Shown here piece after piece: positions 9,780 to 19,887 of a stretch of DNA of 64,000 nt. A program made the position numbers and the translations under genes. The notes below the pieces were generated by a model that searched no databases, had not been told where the DNA came from, and saw only the letters and a list, made by a program, of their open reading frames with translations. The first letter of the stretch is position 1. Every line of letters begins with the position of its first letter. Source of the stretch: Cupriavidus sp. IDO (GTDB taxonomy: Bacteria > Pseudomonadota > Gammaproteobacteria > Burkholderiales > Burkholderiaceae); contig NZ_JWMA01000002.1 of NCBI RefSeq assembly GCF_000812465.1, positions 1-64,000 on the forward strand. The letters run 5' to 3'.

Positions 9780-11246
9780 ATGACGTTGATTCCCTTCCTG
9801 ACGCTTGGATTTGCACTGCTCGCTGTCGTACTGCTGATTGTCTTGCTGCTGCGCCAGCAGGCGACACCGGCCGCAAACGGCGATCTCTTGCGCGCGCTTG
9901 CCGATATGCGGGCCGAGGGCGCGCGCGGCATGGAGCGCATGGAGCGCGAGTTGCGCACAGAGGTCGGGGAGAGCGCGCGGGGCAACCGCGCGGAGTCGGC
10001 GCAGCAGATGATGCGCTTCCAGCAGACGCTGTCGTCGCAGCTCACCAGCATCGCCACCCTGCAGAACAACCAGATCGATGCCTTTGCGCAGCAACTGGCC
10101 AAGCTGACCGAATCCAACGCACAGCAACTGGAACATGTCCGCCAGAACCTGCTGCTGCAGGGGCAACAGGCGCGCGACGAGCAGGCGATCTCGCTGCGCC
10201 GCTTCGGCGATGGGCTGCAGCAACAGCTGGCGCAGATGTCCGAGGCGAACGAGCGCCGGCTGGCCGAGGTGCGGGCCACGCTCGAGCAGAAGCTGCGTGA
10301 CATCGAGGCCAACAACTCGGCCAAGCTCGAGGAGATGCGCCGCACCGTCGATGAGAAGCTGCACGCCACGCTCGAGCAACGGCTGGGCGAATCGTTCAAG
10401 CTGGTTTCGGACCGGCTCGAGCAGGTCCATCGCGGACTGGGCGAAATGCAGATGCTGGCCCAGGGCGTCGGGGACCTGAAGAAGGTGCTGACCAATGTGA
10501 AGTCGCGCGGCACCTGGGGGGAAGTTCAGCTCGAGATGCTGCTCGAGCAGATGCTGACGCCGGAGCAGTACGGCAAGAATATCGAGACCGTGCGCAATTC
10601 CGGCGCGCGGGTGGAATTCGCGATCCGGCTGCCGGGCAAGGCAGCCGACAATGCGCCGGTATGGCTGCCGATCGACGCCAAGTTTCCCAAGGAGCAGTAC
10701 GAGCGGCTGCTGGATGCGCAGGAGCGGGGCGACGTCGATGGCGTGGCCGCCTACGGCCGGGAACTGGAAGTGGCGTTGCGGCGCGAAGCGCAGACCATTT
10801 CGGAGAAGTACCTGTCGCCGCCCGCCACCACCGACTTCGCCATTCTCTTCCTGCCGACCGAAGGGCTGTACGCCGAAGTACTACGCCGTCCGGGGCTCAC
10901 CGATGTGATGCAGCGCGACTATCGCGTGACGGTGGCCGGGCCGACCACGCTGACGGCCCTGCTCAACAGCCTGCAGATGGGCTTCCGCACGCTGGCGCTG
11001 GAAAAGCGGTCGAGCGAAGTATGGGAAGTGCTGGGCGCGGTGAAGACCGAGTTCGGAAAGTTCGGCGAGGTACTGGCCAAGACCCGGGATACGCTGGAGC
11101 GTGCGGCGCGCAATATCGAGCAGGCCGAAGTGCGAACGCGCCAGATGGCGCGCAAGCTGCGTACGGTGGAAGCCTTGCCGGGCGACGCGGCTCAGCAACT
11201 GCTTGGAACGGATGCGCCGGAAGTCCCGGAGGACAGTGCCGGCTGA
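9780..11246 (+). CDS. rmuC: DNA recombination protein RmuC
   Basis: A 488-residue protein of the RmuC family, linked in E. coli to limiting DNA inversions at short repeats. It has an N-terminal membrane anchor (residues 1-25), a long alanine/glutamine-rich coiled coil (about 40-215), then the conserved nuclease-like core with GDLKKVLTNVKSRGTWGEVQLEMLLEQMLTPEQY, PIDAKFPKEQYERLLDA, and AVLLPTEGLYAEV-like FLPTEGLYAEVLRRPG. The architecture is complete. It ends 45 bp from a convergent small gene. Confidence 0.94.
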   Translation: MTLIPFLTLGFALLAVVLLIVLLLRQQATPAANGDLLRALADMRAEGARGMERMERELRTEVGESARGNRAESAQQMMRFQQTLSSQLTSIATLQNNQIDAFAQQLAKLTESNAQQLEHVRQNLLLQGQQARDEQAISLRRFGDGLQQQLAQMSEANERRLAEVRATLEQKLRDIEANNSAKLEEMRRTVDEKLHATLEQRLGESFKLVSDRLEQVHRGLGEMQMLAQGVGDLKKVLTNVKSRGTWGEVQLEMLLEQMLTPEQYGKNIETVRNSGARVEFAIRLPGKAADNAPVWLPIDAKFPKEQYERLLDAQERGDVDGVAAYGRELEVALRREAQTISEKYLSPPATTDFAILFLPTEGLYAEVLRRPGLTDVMQRDYRVTVAGPTTLTALLNSLQMGFRTLALEKRSSEVWEVLGAVKTEFGKFGEVLAKTRDTLERAARNIEQAEVRTRQMARKLRTVEALPGDAAQQLLGTDAPEVPEDSAG

Positions 11247-11291
11247 TGGCGGGCAGAAGGAGGGCGCAGCCGTCAGGCCGCGCCGAAGTGC

Positions 11292-11573
11292 TCAGTGGCT
11301 GTCTTCGGGAGCCAGTTCACGCACGTGAACCTCAATGCCGCCAAAGCGCGCGGCCACCCAGTTGTAGGCCTTGCACGCCAGCCAGAGCAGGCCGAAGCCG
11401 ATCAGTGCGTTCAGGATCAGCGCCGTGAAAACGGTGATGCCAGGCAGGTCGCCGTAGCGGATGAACGCGACGAACAGGCCCAGCGAAACGATCGGCACCG
11501 AAAAGCAGAGATAGACCAGCACCAGGGCGCGAGCGGTCTTGACGGGGTGGAGGTAGGCGATCTCCTGATTCAT
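11292..11573 (-). CDS. Small two-helix membrane protein of unknown function
   Basis: A 93-residue hydrophobic protein with two predicted transmembrane helices (about 14-38 and 45-68) and a short acidic soluble tail ending in PEDSH. The start MNQEIAYLHP at 11573 is preferred; the 45 codons upstream in frame read as non-coding and contain no good ribosome site, though the one for this start is also weak. It is convergent with rmuC and downstream of moeA on the same strand. No family recognised. Confidence 0.65.
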   Translation of the reverse strand: MNQEIAYLHPVKTARALVLVYLCFSVPIVSLGLFVAFIRYGDLPGITVFTALILNALIGFGLLWLACKAYNWVAARFGGIEVHVRELAPEDSH

Positions 11574-11729
11574 GGCGGGGGATAACTCAAATAGATGGCA
11601 GAATCGTGCGGCAAGTGTATCGAACGGCTGAATCCGCGCATAGCCCGGCGTCCGCGGGGCTTGCATTTCCCGCGGCTGACGCTTGCCGTGACGCCAAATG
11701 TGCGGCACAAAAACGACACACCGCTGCCG

Positions 11730-13091
11730 TCAGACCAGCCCGTCGAACAGCATGACCTCGACGAGGTCGCCGGTCTTGACCGAGTCCTGATCGTGGCCGA
11801 GGACGATGAAGCAGTTCGCCTCGCTCATCGAGCGCAACACCCCCGATCCCTGCTGGCCGGTGACACGGACCTCCCAGTTGCCGTCGGCAACCTGCGCCAG
11901 CACGCCGCGCTGGTATTCGGTCCGGCCCGGCTTCTTGCGAATCGCCTGCGCGCTGCGCACGCGCATCAGCGGCAGCGGCGGCACGCTGGCCCCCATCTGG
12001 CGGTGCAGGGCGGCGCGCACGAAGTGGTAGAAGGTGACCATCACTGCCACAGGATTGCCCGGCAGCCCGAACAGCAGGGCGTCGTGCCCGTTTGAAGCGA
12101 TGCGGCCGAACGCCATCGGGCGGCCCGGACGCATGGCGATCTTCCAGAACGTGACATCGCCCAGCCGGGCCATGATCTGCTTGGTGTAGTCGGCTTCGCC
12201 GACCGAGACGCCGCCCGAGGTGATCACGGCATCGGCGGTCTCGCAGGCGGTGCGGAAGGCTTCTTCCAGCGCGGCCGGGTCGTCGCGCACCACACCCATG
12301 TCGATCAGGTCGACGTTCAGGCGCCGCAGCATGCCGTGCAGGGTATAGCGGTTCGAGTCATAGACGCAGCCGGCATCGAGCGGCTCGCCGATCGAGCGCA
12401 GTTCGTCGCCAGTGGAGAAGAACGCCACGCGCAGGCGGCGCCGGACCCGGACCTCGGCGACGCCCAGCGAAGCCAGCAGGCCCAGGTCGGCGGGCTGAAG
12501 GATGCGCCCGGCCGACAGCGCGGCCTGCCCGCGCGCCAGGTCCTCGCCGCGCAGGCGGCGGTTGTCGCCCACTCGCACGGCATCGGACGCGAAGCGAATG
12601 CGGGCACCGTCGGCCAGCACTTCCACGAATTCCTGCGGCACCACCGTATCGCAGCCGGCCGGCATGACGGCGCCGGTCATGATGCGCACGGCCTGGCTGG
12701 CGCCCGGCCGGCTGTCGCTGGCGGCGCCCGCGTACGCGGTGCCGATGACTTCCAGTTCGATCTCGCCGGTCTGCGTGGCCTGCAGTGCCGCGCCGGAAAA
12801 CGCATAGCCGTCCATCGCCGAGTTGTCATGCGCGGGCACGTCGATCGGCGACACGATGTCTTCGGCCAGCACCCGGTCCAGTGCGCTGCGAATGGCAAGC
12901 TGCTCGACGCCGCGCACCGGTTCCACGACCTCGCCGATGATGCGGTTGGCCTGCGCCACCGGCAGCGCGGTGGGATCGTAGTCGGACAGGCAGGAGATGA
13001 CGGATTGCAGGGAAGGCATGGAGGTGGCTACGAGGCAGTCGTGTCGGTATGCGGGATCTCGCCGGGCCGGGGTGTGGCTATCAGTGGCCAT
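11730..13091 (-). CDS. moeA: Molybdopterin molybdenumtransferase MoeA
   Basis: Inserts molybdate into adenylylated molybdopterin in the last step of molybdenum cofactor synthesis. Family signatures are SPIDVPAHDNSAMDGYAF, the catalytic-domain TSGGVSVGEADYTKQIM, and FGLPGNPVAVMVTFYHFV. The start drawn here overlaps the mobA stop (TGATG), suggesting translational coupling, and gives 453 residues; an internal ATG at 13019 (MPSLQSVISC) gives 429 residues and matches the usual family N terminus equally well, so the start is uncertain. Part of moaA-mobA-moeA. Confidence 0.94.
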   Translation of the reverse strand: MATDSHTPARRDPAYRHDCLVATSMPSLQSVISCLSDYDPTALPVAQANRIIGEVVEPVRGVEQLAIRSALDRVLAEDIVSPIDVPAHDNSAMDGYAFSGAALQATQTGEIELEVIGTAYAGAASDSRPGASQAVRIMTGAVMPAGCDTVVPQEFVEVLADGARIRFASDAVRVGDNRRLRGEDLARGQAALSAGRILQPADLGLLASLGVAEVRVRRRLRVAFFSTGDELRSIGEPLDAGCVYDSNRYTLHGMLRRLNVDLIDMGVVRDDPAALEEAFRTACETADAVITSGGVSVGEADYTKQIMARLGDVTFWKIAMRPGRPMAFGRIASNGHDALLFGLPGNPVAVMVTFYHFVRAALHRQMGASVPPLPLMRVRSAQAIRKKPGRTEYQRGVLAQVADGNWEVRVTGQQGSGVLRSMSEANCFIVLGHDQDSVKTGDLVEVMLFDGLV

Positions 13092-13690
13092 CAGCGGGCT
13101 TCGTGCGTGCGCAGTTCGTCCAGGGTGTTGATATTGGCGAAGGCGGCGGCGTCATCGAACAGGACTTCCGCCAGCTGGTGACTGGCCGCCCAGGTTTCAA
13201 TCTTGCGCCCGCCGCCGTTAATGTAGGCCAGCAGGCTGTCAAGGGCACTGACCGGCATCAGGCAGAAGACAGGCTGCGTCTGGCGCCGCCCGTCTTCATC
13301 GATGGTGACCGGGATCGCCATCTCGGCGCCTTCCGCCTCGATCGCCTCGGCCAGCCGCTGCACCAGGTCGGTGGGCAGGAACGGCGAGTCGCATGGCGCG
13401 GTCACCATCCAGCCGGTCTGGCACTGTTCCAGTCCGGCCAGCATGCCGGCCAGCGGTCCGGCAAAGTCGGGGATGGAATCCGTGACCACCGGCACGCCGA
13501 AGGACTCGTAGGCGGACAGGTTGCGGTTGGCGTTGATCAGCAGCGAGCCAGTCTGGGGCGATAGCCGCATCATGGTGTGCATCGCCATCGGCGTGCCGTG
13601 CAGCGGCTGCAGTCCCTTGTCGGTGCCGCCCATGCGGCTGCCCCTGCCGCCGGCCAGGATCAGGCCGGTAATGTCGTCGCGTGCAATCAT
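13091..13690 (-). CDS. mobA: Molybdenum cofactor guanylyltransferase MobA
   Basis: A 199-residue nucleotidyltransferase that attaches GMP to molybdopterin to make the guanine dinucleotide cofactor. It begins with the diagnostic GTP-binding loop GLILAGGRGSRMGGTDKGLQ and contains LLINANRN and WMVTAPCDSPFLP (Mg-binding Asp). It lies 30 bp after moaA and overlaps the extended moeA start, so the three genes read as one unit. Confidence 0.95.
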   Translation of the reverse strand: MIARDDITGLILAGGRGSRMGGTDKGLQPLHGTPMAMHTMMRLSPQTGSLLINANRNLSAYESFGVPVVTDSIPDFAGPLAGMLAGLEQCQTGWMVTAPCDSPFLPTDLVQRLAEAIEAEGAEMAIPVTIDEDGRRQTQPVFCLMPVSALDSLLAYINGGGRKIETWAASHQLAEVLFDDAAAFANINTLDELRTHEAR

Positions 13691-13720
13691 GAAGGAGGAA
13701 GGTGGCGCGGTGGCCGGAGA

Positions 13721-14845
13721 TCAGCCGCCGATATATGACATTTCGATCTTGCGCTCGGCGCGGGCCTGCCTGACCGCCGGGTTGCCGCGCTGTTCGGAGT
13801 AGTTGTCGGTGCGGCCTTGCCATACCTGGGCGATGGCGTTGGAGATTTCCAGGTCGCTGTAGCCGCCGCGCAGCAGCGCGCGCAGGTCGTAGCCTTCAGT
13901 GGCAAACAGGCAGAGGTAGAGCCGGCCTTCGGTCGAGAGGCGGATGCGGCTGCAGTCGCCGCAGAAGGCGTGGGTCACGCTCGAAATCACGCCAATCTCG
14001 CCTCCGCCATCGCGATAGCGCCAGCGCTCGGCGGTTTCGCCCGCGTAGTTGGCGTGGACCGGCTCCAGCGGGAAGGCCTCGTTGATGCGGCTGACCACTT
14101 CGGCCGACGGCAGTACCTCGTCCATCTGCCAGTGGTTGCTGGCGCCGACATCCATGAATTCGATAAAGCGCACGATGATCCCGCTGCCGCGGAAGTGGCG
14201 CGCCATCGGCACGATCTCGGCGTCGTTGGTGCCGCGCTTGACCACCATGTTGACCTTGATCGGGGCCAGGCCGACGGCCTGTGCCGTCTCGATTCCGTGC
14301 AGCACATCGGCGACCGCGAAGTCCACGTCGTTCATGCGCCGGAAGGTGGCGTCGTCCATCGCGTCGAGGCTGACGCTCACGCGCGTCAGGCCGGCATCCC
14401 GCAGCGGGCGTGCCTTGCGGGCCAGCAACGAGGCATTGGTGGTCAACGTCAGGTCCAGCGGCTTGCCCGAGACGGTCTCGATCCGCGCCAGCATTTCCAC
14501 CAGGTGCTCGATATTCTTGCGCAGCAAGGGCTCGCCGCCCGTTAGCCGGATCTTCTCCACGCCGTGTGCCACGAACAGGCGCGCCGTGCGCTCGATCTCT
14601 TCGAAACTGAGCAGCTCGGAATGCGGCAGGAACGTGTAGTCCTTGTCGAAGACTTCCTTCGGCATGCAGTACACACAGCGGAAATTGCAGCGGTCCGTCA
14701 CCGAGATGCGCAGGTCATGCAGCGGCCGTCCCCGGGTATCGGCTGCCAGGCCGGACGGCTCGGCGAGCTTGCCGGGAATGCTGGGCGTCATCGAGCGGTA
14801 GCGATGATCGCGCAGATCGAAGATCGGAATGACGGATTCGGTCAT
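13721..14845 (-). CDS. moaA: GTP 3',8-cyclase MoaA
   Basis: Radical-SAM enzyme that starts molybdenum cofactor synthesis from GTP. The N-terminal [4Fe-4S] motif is Cys53, Cys57 and Cys60 (CNFRCVYC); the SAM motif TGGEPLL follows; the C-terminal cluster cysteines are in [21 protein letters not shown]; and the chain ends in the conserved Gly-Gly (SYIGG) needed for substrate binding. At 374 residues it is slightly long, with about 40 extra N-terminal residues before the [12 protein letters not shown] core. First gene of moaA-mobA-moeA. Confidence 0.96.
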   Translation of the reverse strand: MTESVIPIFDLRDHRYRSMTPSIPGKLAEPSGLAADTRGRPLHDLRISVTDRCNFRCVYCMPKEVFDKDYTFLPHSELLSFEEIERTARLFVAHGVEKIRLTGGEPLLRKNIEHLVEMLARIETVSGKPLDLTLTTNASLLARKARPLRDAGLTRVSVSLDAMDDATFRRMNDVDFAVADVLHGIETAQAVGLAPIKVNMVVKRGTNDAEIVPMARHFRGSGIIVRFIEFMDVGASNHWQMDEVLPSAEVVSRINEAFPLEPVHANYAGETAERWRYRDGGGEIGVISSVTHAFCGDCSRIRLSTEGRLYLCLFATEGYDLRALLRGGYSDLEISNAIAQVWQGRTDNYSEQRGNPAVRQARAERKIEMSYIGG

Positions 14846-14961
14846 GGCCTGTGGGTGGGCGTCGCATCCGGCAGCGCCCTTGGGGACGCGGGGGAGCCGG
14901 ATGCCGTTGTACTGTCATTCTATCCGAGGCGGGACACACATATCCCGAATCCCCGTGCATG

Positions 14962-14992
14962 AAAAAGGGACGGCATGGCCGTCCCTTTTTTT
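14962..14992 (-). terminator. Terminator of rne (bidirectional in form)
   Basis: A perfect stem GGGACGGC / GCCGTCCC with loop ATG is flanked by five A and seven T residues. It lies just past the rne stop codon at 15011 on the minus strand and upstream of moaA, so it separates rne from the molybdenum cofactor operon. Confidence 0.88.
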
Positions 14993-15010
14993 ACCTGCGT
15001 GGCGTGCTGC

Positions 15011-18000
15011 TTACTGCTGCTGCGCCATTTCCTTCTGCTGGCCGCCGGTCTCGACCAGGACCATCGGGCCTTCGGGCAGCGGCGGCAGCGGCTTGCGCTC
15101 GCGCGGGACGCGCGGTGCGGCCACGACGCTGGCGGCGGCAGCCTGGGCTGCACGGAGCTTCTCGCTGTCGGTATGGACCCATTCCAGGCCAACGCTGGAA
15201 AGCATCGGCTCGAGGCTTTCGATTGCCACTGGCGCGGTGGCCACTACCGGCGCGGGAGCGCTGACCACAGCGGCGGGTGCCGGTGCCGGCACTTCGACAG
15301 GCGCTGCAACCGGCTCCACGGCAACCGGTGCCGGGGCCGGTTCGGCCGCCGGCGTCTGGGTCACGACGGGCTCGACCACCGGTGCGGCGGGTTGCACGGC
15401 GGCGGCTTCAGCGACGATGGCTTCCGTCACGGCTTCGGCCACGACAGCCGGCTCCGAGGTCGCGGCTACCACCGGCTGAACCGGCTCGGCAACGGCCGGA
15501 ACGGCCTGCGCGGCTTCAACCGGCTCAGCGGCAGGCGCAACGGGTTGCGCGACAGCAGCTTCGACGACGTTCACGACCTGGACGGCTTGCACGGCCTCGG
15601 CGGTTGCCGGGGCGGCTTCAGCGGCTTGTTCGGACTCGCCTTCGCCATGTGCCGTCTGCACACCATCGTCGCGCTCGCGGCGATAGCGGTTACGGCCACG
15701 ACGGTTGCGGCGGCGGCGTTCTTCGCCTTCGGCGCTTTCCGCGGCGGTTTCCGCCGTCTCTGGCAGGTCGGTCCGAGCCGCCTTGTCTTCGTCGAAGGCA
15801 GCTTGCGGCAGGGCAGCCACTGCCTGCACGGCGGCTACGGCCTCGACAGTTTCGCCGGCTTCCGCTTCGCGGGCCTCGCCACGTTCACGCTGGCGATCGC
15901 GCTGGCGTTCACGGCGCTCCTGGTTGCGGTCGCGACGGCCCTCCTGGCGGCCTTCACCACGATCGGCGCGCTCGCCCTGGGCAGCTTCAGCCTGGCGTGC
16001 GACTGCCGGCACGGCCTGGCCTTCGCCTTGCTGGCGAGGCTGGCGGCCCTGGCGTTCGCCGCGCGGTTCGCGTTGCTCGCCGCGTTCGCCGGCCTGGCGC
16101 TCGCCACGCTCACCGCGCTGGCCACGGCCCTGGCGTTCGCCGCGTTCACCGCGCTCGGCACGATCTCCGCGCTCGCCGCGTTCAGCACGTTCGCCGCGCT
16201 GGCCTTGTCCACGGCCTTCGCCGCGCTGGCCGCGTTCGCGGCGGCCATCGGCACTGCGGGCCTCGCCGGCGGCTGCCGGCTTGGCGGGCTCCGCGGCAAC
16301 CGGGGCTGCCGGCTTGGCGCCGAACAGGCCCTTCAGCCAGGCGATGAAGCCGCCGCTACCCACGGGCTGCGTAGCCGGCACAGGTGCGGCAACCGGAGTT
16401 TCCGGCCGCGGGGCGCGTTCAGGACGCGGCACCGAGACAGGCGCCGGCTGTTCCGGCGTGATGCCCTTGACCGCGGCTTCCTGGCGCGGTTTGGCGTCTT
16501 CCTTCTTGCGGCTGCTGTAGCTGGTGTCGGCTTCCAGTTCCTTGGCGGCGGCCTCGGCCATCCTGTAGCTGGCGGTGCTGTCCTCCAGGCGCGGGTCGTC
16601 GTGGCGCAGGCGCTCCAGCTTGTAGTGCGGCGTTTCCAGGTGCTTGTTGGGGATCAGCAGCACGTTGACCTTGAAGCGCAGTTCGATCAGGTTGATTTCC
16701 TGACGCTTCTCGTTCAGCAGGAAGGCGGCCACCTCCACCGGCACCTGGCAGTGGATGGCGGCGGTGTTTTCCTTCATCGCCTCTTCCTGGATGATGCGGA
16801 GCACCTGCAGGGCAGAGGATTCGGTATCGCGGATATGGCCGGTGCCGTTGCAGCGCGGGCAAGTGATGTGCGAGCCCTCCGACAGCGACGGACGCAGGCG
16901 CTGGCGCGACAGCTCCATCAGGCCGAAGCGGCTGATCTTGCCCATCTGCACGCGGGCACGGTCATGGCGCAGCGCGTCCTTCAGGCGCGTTTCCACATCC
17001 TTCTGGGCCTTGCTGGACTCCATGTCGATGAAGTCGATCACGATCAGGCCGCCCAGGTCGCGCAGGCGCAGCTGGCGGGCGATTTCGTCGGCGGCCTCGA
17101 CGTTGGTGCGCAGCGCGGTTTCCTCGATGTCGGCGCCCTTGGTGGCGCGGGCCGAGTTCACGTCCACGGAGACCAGCGCCTCGGTGTGGTCGATCACGAT
17201 GGCGCCGCCCGAGGGCAGCATCACCATGCGCGAATAGGCCGACTCGATCTGGTGCTCGATCTGGAAGCGCGAGAAGAGGGGCACGTCGTCCCGGTACTTC
17301 TTCACGCGGTTCATGTTGTCAGGCATCACCACGCTCATGAAGGCGCGGGCCTGTTCGTAGATCTCGTCGGTGTCGATCAGGATCTCGCCGATATCCGGCT
17401 GGAAGTAGTCGCGGATGGCGCGGATGACCAGGCTGGATTCCAGGTAGATCAGCAGCGGGGCCTTGTTGTCGCCGGCGGCGCCGTCGATGGCCTTCCACAG
17501 TTGCAGCAGGTAGTTCAGGTCCCACTGCAGCTCTTCTGCCGAGCGGCCGATGCCGGCGGTGCGGGCGATGATGCTCATGCCGTCCGGCACGGCCAGCTGG
17601 CCCATGGTCTCGCGCAGTTCCTGGCGGTCCTCGCCCTCGATGCGGCGCGACACGCCGCCGCCGCGCGGGTTGTTGGGCATCAGCACCAGGTAGCGGCCGG
17701 CCAGTGAGATGAAGGTGGTCAGGGCGGCGCCCTTGTTGCCACGTTCTTCCTTCTCGACCTGGACGATCAGTTCCTGTCCTTCATGCAGGGCATCCTGGAT
17801 GCGCGCGTTGCGCACGTCGATGCCTTCCTTGAAGTAGGCGCGGGCGACTTCCTTGAAGGGCAGGAAACCGTGGCGCTCTTCGCCGTAGTTGACGAAGCAG
17901 GCTTCCAGCGACGGTTCGATGCGGGTGATGACACCCTTGTAGATGTTGCCCTTGCGCTGTTCGCGCCCGGCAGTCTCGATGTCGATGTCGATCAGTTTCT

Positions 18001-18064
18001 GACCATCGACGATGGCGACGCGCAATTCTTCCTGTTGCGTCGCGTTGAACAGCATGCGTTTCAT
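15011..18064 (-). CDS. rne: Ribonuclease E
   Basis: Essential endoribonuclease (1017 residues) that initiates mRNA decay and processes rRNA and tRNA. The catalytic half has the S1 domain (about 37-120), the DNase I-like core with metal-binding aspartates in VSVDVNS and IDFIDMES, and the zinc-link CPRCNGTG (about 409-416). The tail beyond about residue 520 is disordered: an amphipathic [11 protein letters not shown] segment likely binding membrane or partners, a highly repetitive Arg/Gly/Glu region, an Arg-rich patch ([20 protein letters not shown]), then an Ala/Val/Pro/Glu stretch, and a conserved C-terminal [13 protein letters not shown] motif. Transcribed from a long leader. Confidence 0.97.
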   Translation of the reverse strand: MKRMLFNATQQEELRVAIVDGQKLIDIDIETAGREQRKGNIYKGVITRIEPSLEACFVNYGEERHGFLPFKEVARAYFKEGIDVRNARIQDALHEGQELIVQVEKEERGNKGAALTTFISLAGRYLVLMPNNPRGGGVSRRIEGEDRQELRETMGQLAVPDGMSIIARTAGIGRSAEELQWDLNYLLQLWKAIDGAAGDNKAPLLIYLESSLVIRAIRDYFQPDIGEILIDTDEIYEQARAFMSVVMPDNMNRVKKYRDDVPLFSRFQIEHQIESAYSRMVMLPSGGAIVIDHTEALVSVDVNSARATKGADIEETALRTNVEAADEIARQLRLRDLGGLIVIDFIDMESSKAQKDVETRLKDALRHDRARVQMGKISRFGLMELSRQRLRPSLSEGSHITCPRCNGTGHIRDTESSALQVLRIIQEEAMKENTAAIHCQVPVEVAAFLLNEKRQEINLIELRFKVNVLLIPNKHLETPHYKLERLRHDDPRLEDSTASYRMAEAAAKELEADTSYSSRKKEDAKPRQEAAVKGITPEQPAPVSVPRPERAPRPETPVAAPVPATQPVGSGGFIAWLKGLFGAKPAAPVAAEPAKPAAAGEARSADGRRERGQRGEGRGQGQRGERAERGERGDRAERGERGERQGRGQRGERGERQAGERGEQREPRGERQGRQPRQQGEGQAVPAVARQAEAAQGERADRGEGRQEGRRDRNQERRERQRDRQRERGEAREAEAGETVEAVAAVQAVAALPQAAFDEDKAARTDLPETAETAAESAEGEERRRRNRRGRNRYRRERDDGVQTAHGEGESEQAAEAAPATAEAVQAVQVVNVVEAAVAQPVAPAAEPVEAAQAVPAVAEPVQPVVAATSEPAVVAEAVTEAIVAEAAAVQPAAPVVEPVVTQTPAAEPAPAPVAVEPVAAPVEVPAPAPAAVVSAPAPVVATAPVAIESLEPMLSSVGLEWVHTDSEKLRAAQAAAASVVAAPRVPRERKPLPPLPEGPMVLVETGGQQKEMAQQQ
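15990..16260 (-). repeat. Internal degenerate repeats coding the RGER/RGEG tract of RNase E
   Basis: Within rne, short imperfect repeats (plus-strand core CGCCGCGTTC with variants) encode tandem RGER, RAERGE and RGQRGE units, roughly residues 600-690. They are arginine-rich RNA-binding-like sequence. The repeats are coding and vary in unit length, which suggests slippage or unequal crossing-over as their source. Confidence 0.75.
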
Positions 18065-18494
18065 CGCAATACCTCACTCCAGTGTCGCGGATGGCACCGT
18101 CTGGCGGTGTCCGCGGCGATCTATGAAGCACGCAAGGGAGCGAGTGAGGCGCGAGAATTGCCGAGAAGCGCCGATGCGCGCGTAGGCGCGACCGGCTGGG
18201 CGCGGGTGAAAGAGAGGCAATGACGTCGGGGTAACGTCCGCAGGGGCAGGAGAGAACGCCGGCCACTGCTCTGTGCAGCAGTCCGGCGGGTTTCCTGTGC
18301 CGGAGGCGATGCGTAAGACCCGGCGCAACTGGCGCCGGAGGCATCGCGGCCGGCCCCGCGGAAGGCCTAGACGCGTCAAAGAGCAAATTTTTCGGACACG
18401 GCAGAGACAGCCGTTGCCAACCTGACATCTCCTGGCGGGCGCACCTACTACTTCTTGGAGTTCTGCGACCGGGCGCCGGTATTTCTAGTCAGGT

Positions 18495-18575
18495 GGCAGG
18501 CACGCCTGCCGGCCGGCACCGATTCCCGGTGCGGGCGGACTTCTCTCACCGAAGCGGATGCCGATGGGCATCCGC
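18495..18575 (-). promoter_or_regulatory. Three consecutive hairpins in the rne leader
   Basis: Read on the minus strand in order: GCGGATGCC-(CATC)-GGCATCCGC at 18554-18575; GCACCG-(GGAAT)-CGGTGC near 18517-18533; and GGCAGGC-(GT)-GCCTGCC near 18497-18512. All three stems are perfect. They sit about 430-510 nt ahead of the rne start codon. Their clustering in a leader of an autoregulated nuclease suggests cis-acting control. Confidence 0.55.
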
Positions 18576-18763
18576 CTTCAAATTCTGTTTTACCTGAACA
18601 CTCTGTTCCCACGTGATTGCCGTTTTCGCCGAAGCCGCCTTTGGGAGATTTCCTGCGTGCCGGCAATACCGTGCGTGCTGCTTTTACTGCCATTTGCCTG
18701 TCTGGCGCTTGCGGGTTACGCAAAGTTGCGGGAGACGGGCCGGGCTGGCGGCAACCCGAAGTG

Positions 18764-18769
18764 TAAAAT
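18764..18769 (+). promoter_or_regulatory. Possible -10 element for rluC
   Basis: TAAAAT immediately preceded by TG, 65 bp before the rluC start. No convincing -35 at the right spacing. The same TAAAATGCG sequence occurs at the acpP promoter in this window, which is the main support. Confidence 0.3.
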
Positions 18770-18833
18770 GCGATAAATCGCCTACACAGATCTAACGCTG
18801 CCGGTCTTTGGCCGGAACAGCGAGGAAATTATA

Positions 18834-19844
18834 TTGAAAATGAATGAGTTACGCCATCAAATTGAAAAAGAGGCGCAGGCCACGCCGGCAGGGCCTCAGG
18901 TGGCGTATGTCACAATTGACGAAGGCTCCGAAGGGCAGCGAATCGATAACTTCCTGCTGAAGATATCGAAAGGCGTCCCAAAAAGTCACATTTACAGGGT
19001 TCTCCGCTCGGGCGAAGTGCGGGTCAACAAAGGCCGGATCGACGCGACTTACCGCCTGCAGCGCGGAGATGTGGTCCGGATTCCTCCTATGCGTGTGGCG
19101 GTGGCACCGCTTTCTGCCAGCCAGACCTTCGTGCCGGCGGCCGATTTCCCGGTCGTGCTTGAAGACAGCCACCTGCTTGTGATCAACAAGCCGGCGGGCG
19201 TTGCAGTGCACGGCGGCTCCGGCGTGGCGTTCGGGGTGATCGAGCAGCTTCGCCGCGCGCGGCCCGAGGCAAAGTTCCTGGAGCTGGTGCACCGGCTGGA
19301 TCGCGAGACCTCCGGCATCCTGGTTTTGGCGAAGAAGCGCTCGGCGCTGGTTCATCTGCACGAGCAGATTCGCGAAAACGCGATGGACAAGCGCTATTAC
19401 GCCTGTGTGGCGGGAGAGTTCCTCAACGCGCGGCAGCACGTGAAGCTCGCGCTATATAAATACAGCACGCCCGACGGCGAGCGCCGGGTCCGGGTGCAGG
19501 CCGACGGCCTGGCATCGCACACGGTCTTCAACCGGATCGAGGCCTTCCCGGGCTTCACCCTGCTCGAGGCTGAACTGAAGACCGGGCGCACCCACCAGAT
19601 CCGCGTGCATCTGGCGCATTCGGGCTTTCCCATCGTCGGGGATGAGAAATACGGCGATTTCGCACTGAACAAGCGGCTTGCCCGCGCCGGGGCGAAGCCA
19701 GGCCTCAAGCGCATGTTCCTGCACGCGCACCGGCTGACCTTTGTCCACCCGGCCACAGGGGAGCCGGTCACCGTCGAGGCGCCGTTGCCAGACGAGTGCG
19801 TCGGATTCCTGCAACAATTACGAAATCAGCGTGTCACTGAATAA
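18834..19844 (+). CDS. rluC: 23S rRNA pseudouridine synthase RluC
   Basis: RluA-family enzyme (336 residues) that makes pseudouridines in 23S rRNA helix 70. It has an S4 RNA-binding domain (about 33-80, RIDNFLLKISKGVPKSHIYR) and the catalytic motif HRLDRETSGILVLAK with nucleophile Asp156. The annotated TTG start lies 7 nt after GAGGA; an ATG two codons later is the alternative. It heads a plus-strand run rluC-HAD-Rieske-sppA and is divergent from rne, an arrangement also seen in E. coli. Confidence 0.94.
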   Translation: MKMNELRHQIEKEAQATPAGPQVAYVTIDEGSEGQRIDNFLLKISKGVPKSHIYRVLRSGEVRVNKGRIDATYRLQRGDVVRIPPMRVAVAPLSASQTFVPAADFPVVLEDSHLLVINKPAGVAVHGGSGVAFGVIEQLRRARPEAKFLELVHRLDRETSGILVLAKKRSALVHLHEQIRENAMDKRYYACVAGEFLNARQHVKLALYKYSTPDGERRVRVQADGLASHTVFNRIEAFPGFTLLEAELKTGRTHQIRVHLAHSGFPIVGDEKYGDFALNKRLARAGAKPGLKRMFLHAHRLTFVHPATGEPVTVEAPLPDECVGFLQQLRNQRVTE

Positions 19845-19887
19845 AGGGCGCGCGATTCTGCCAAACAAGCTGCCAACAAGGAATTCA

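Larger units (their letters stand above)
18065..18833. promoter_or_regulatory. Divergent rne / rluC intergenic region with structured rne leader
   Basis: This 769-bp region without a credible gene separates rne (minus) from rluC (plus). Most of it must be the rne 5' untranslated leader. Three hairpins are visible at 18495-18575 (separate entry). RNase E autoregulates through its own mRNA leader in E. coli; a similar role is inferred here. A 72-codon plus-strand frame at 18558-18776 overlaps the hairpins and looks non-coding. Confidence 0.6.

Noticed and set aside
15990-16260. Short regular repeats that might be a CRISPR array
   Set aside because: They are in-frame coding repeats of RNase E, with no unique spacers of constant length and no cas genes.
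14975-17707. A 910-codon open frame antisense to rne
   Set aside because: It mirrors the GC-rich, Arg/Gly/Ala-rich rne coding sequence. No ribosome site or domain; rne on the other strand is certain.
18558-18776. A 72-codon frame with a hydrophobic stretch in the rne/rluC gap
   Set aside because: No ribosome site, overlaps the rne leader hairpins, and the cysteine/arginine-rich ends look random.
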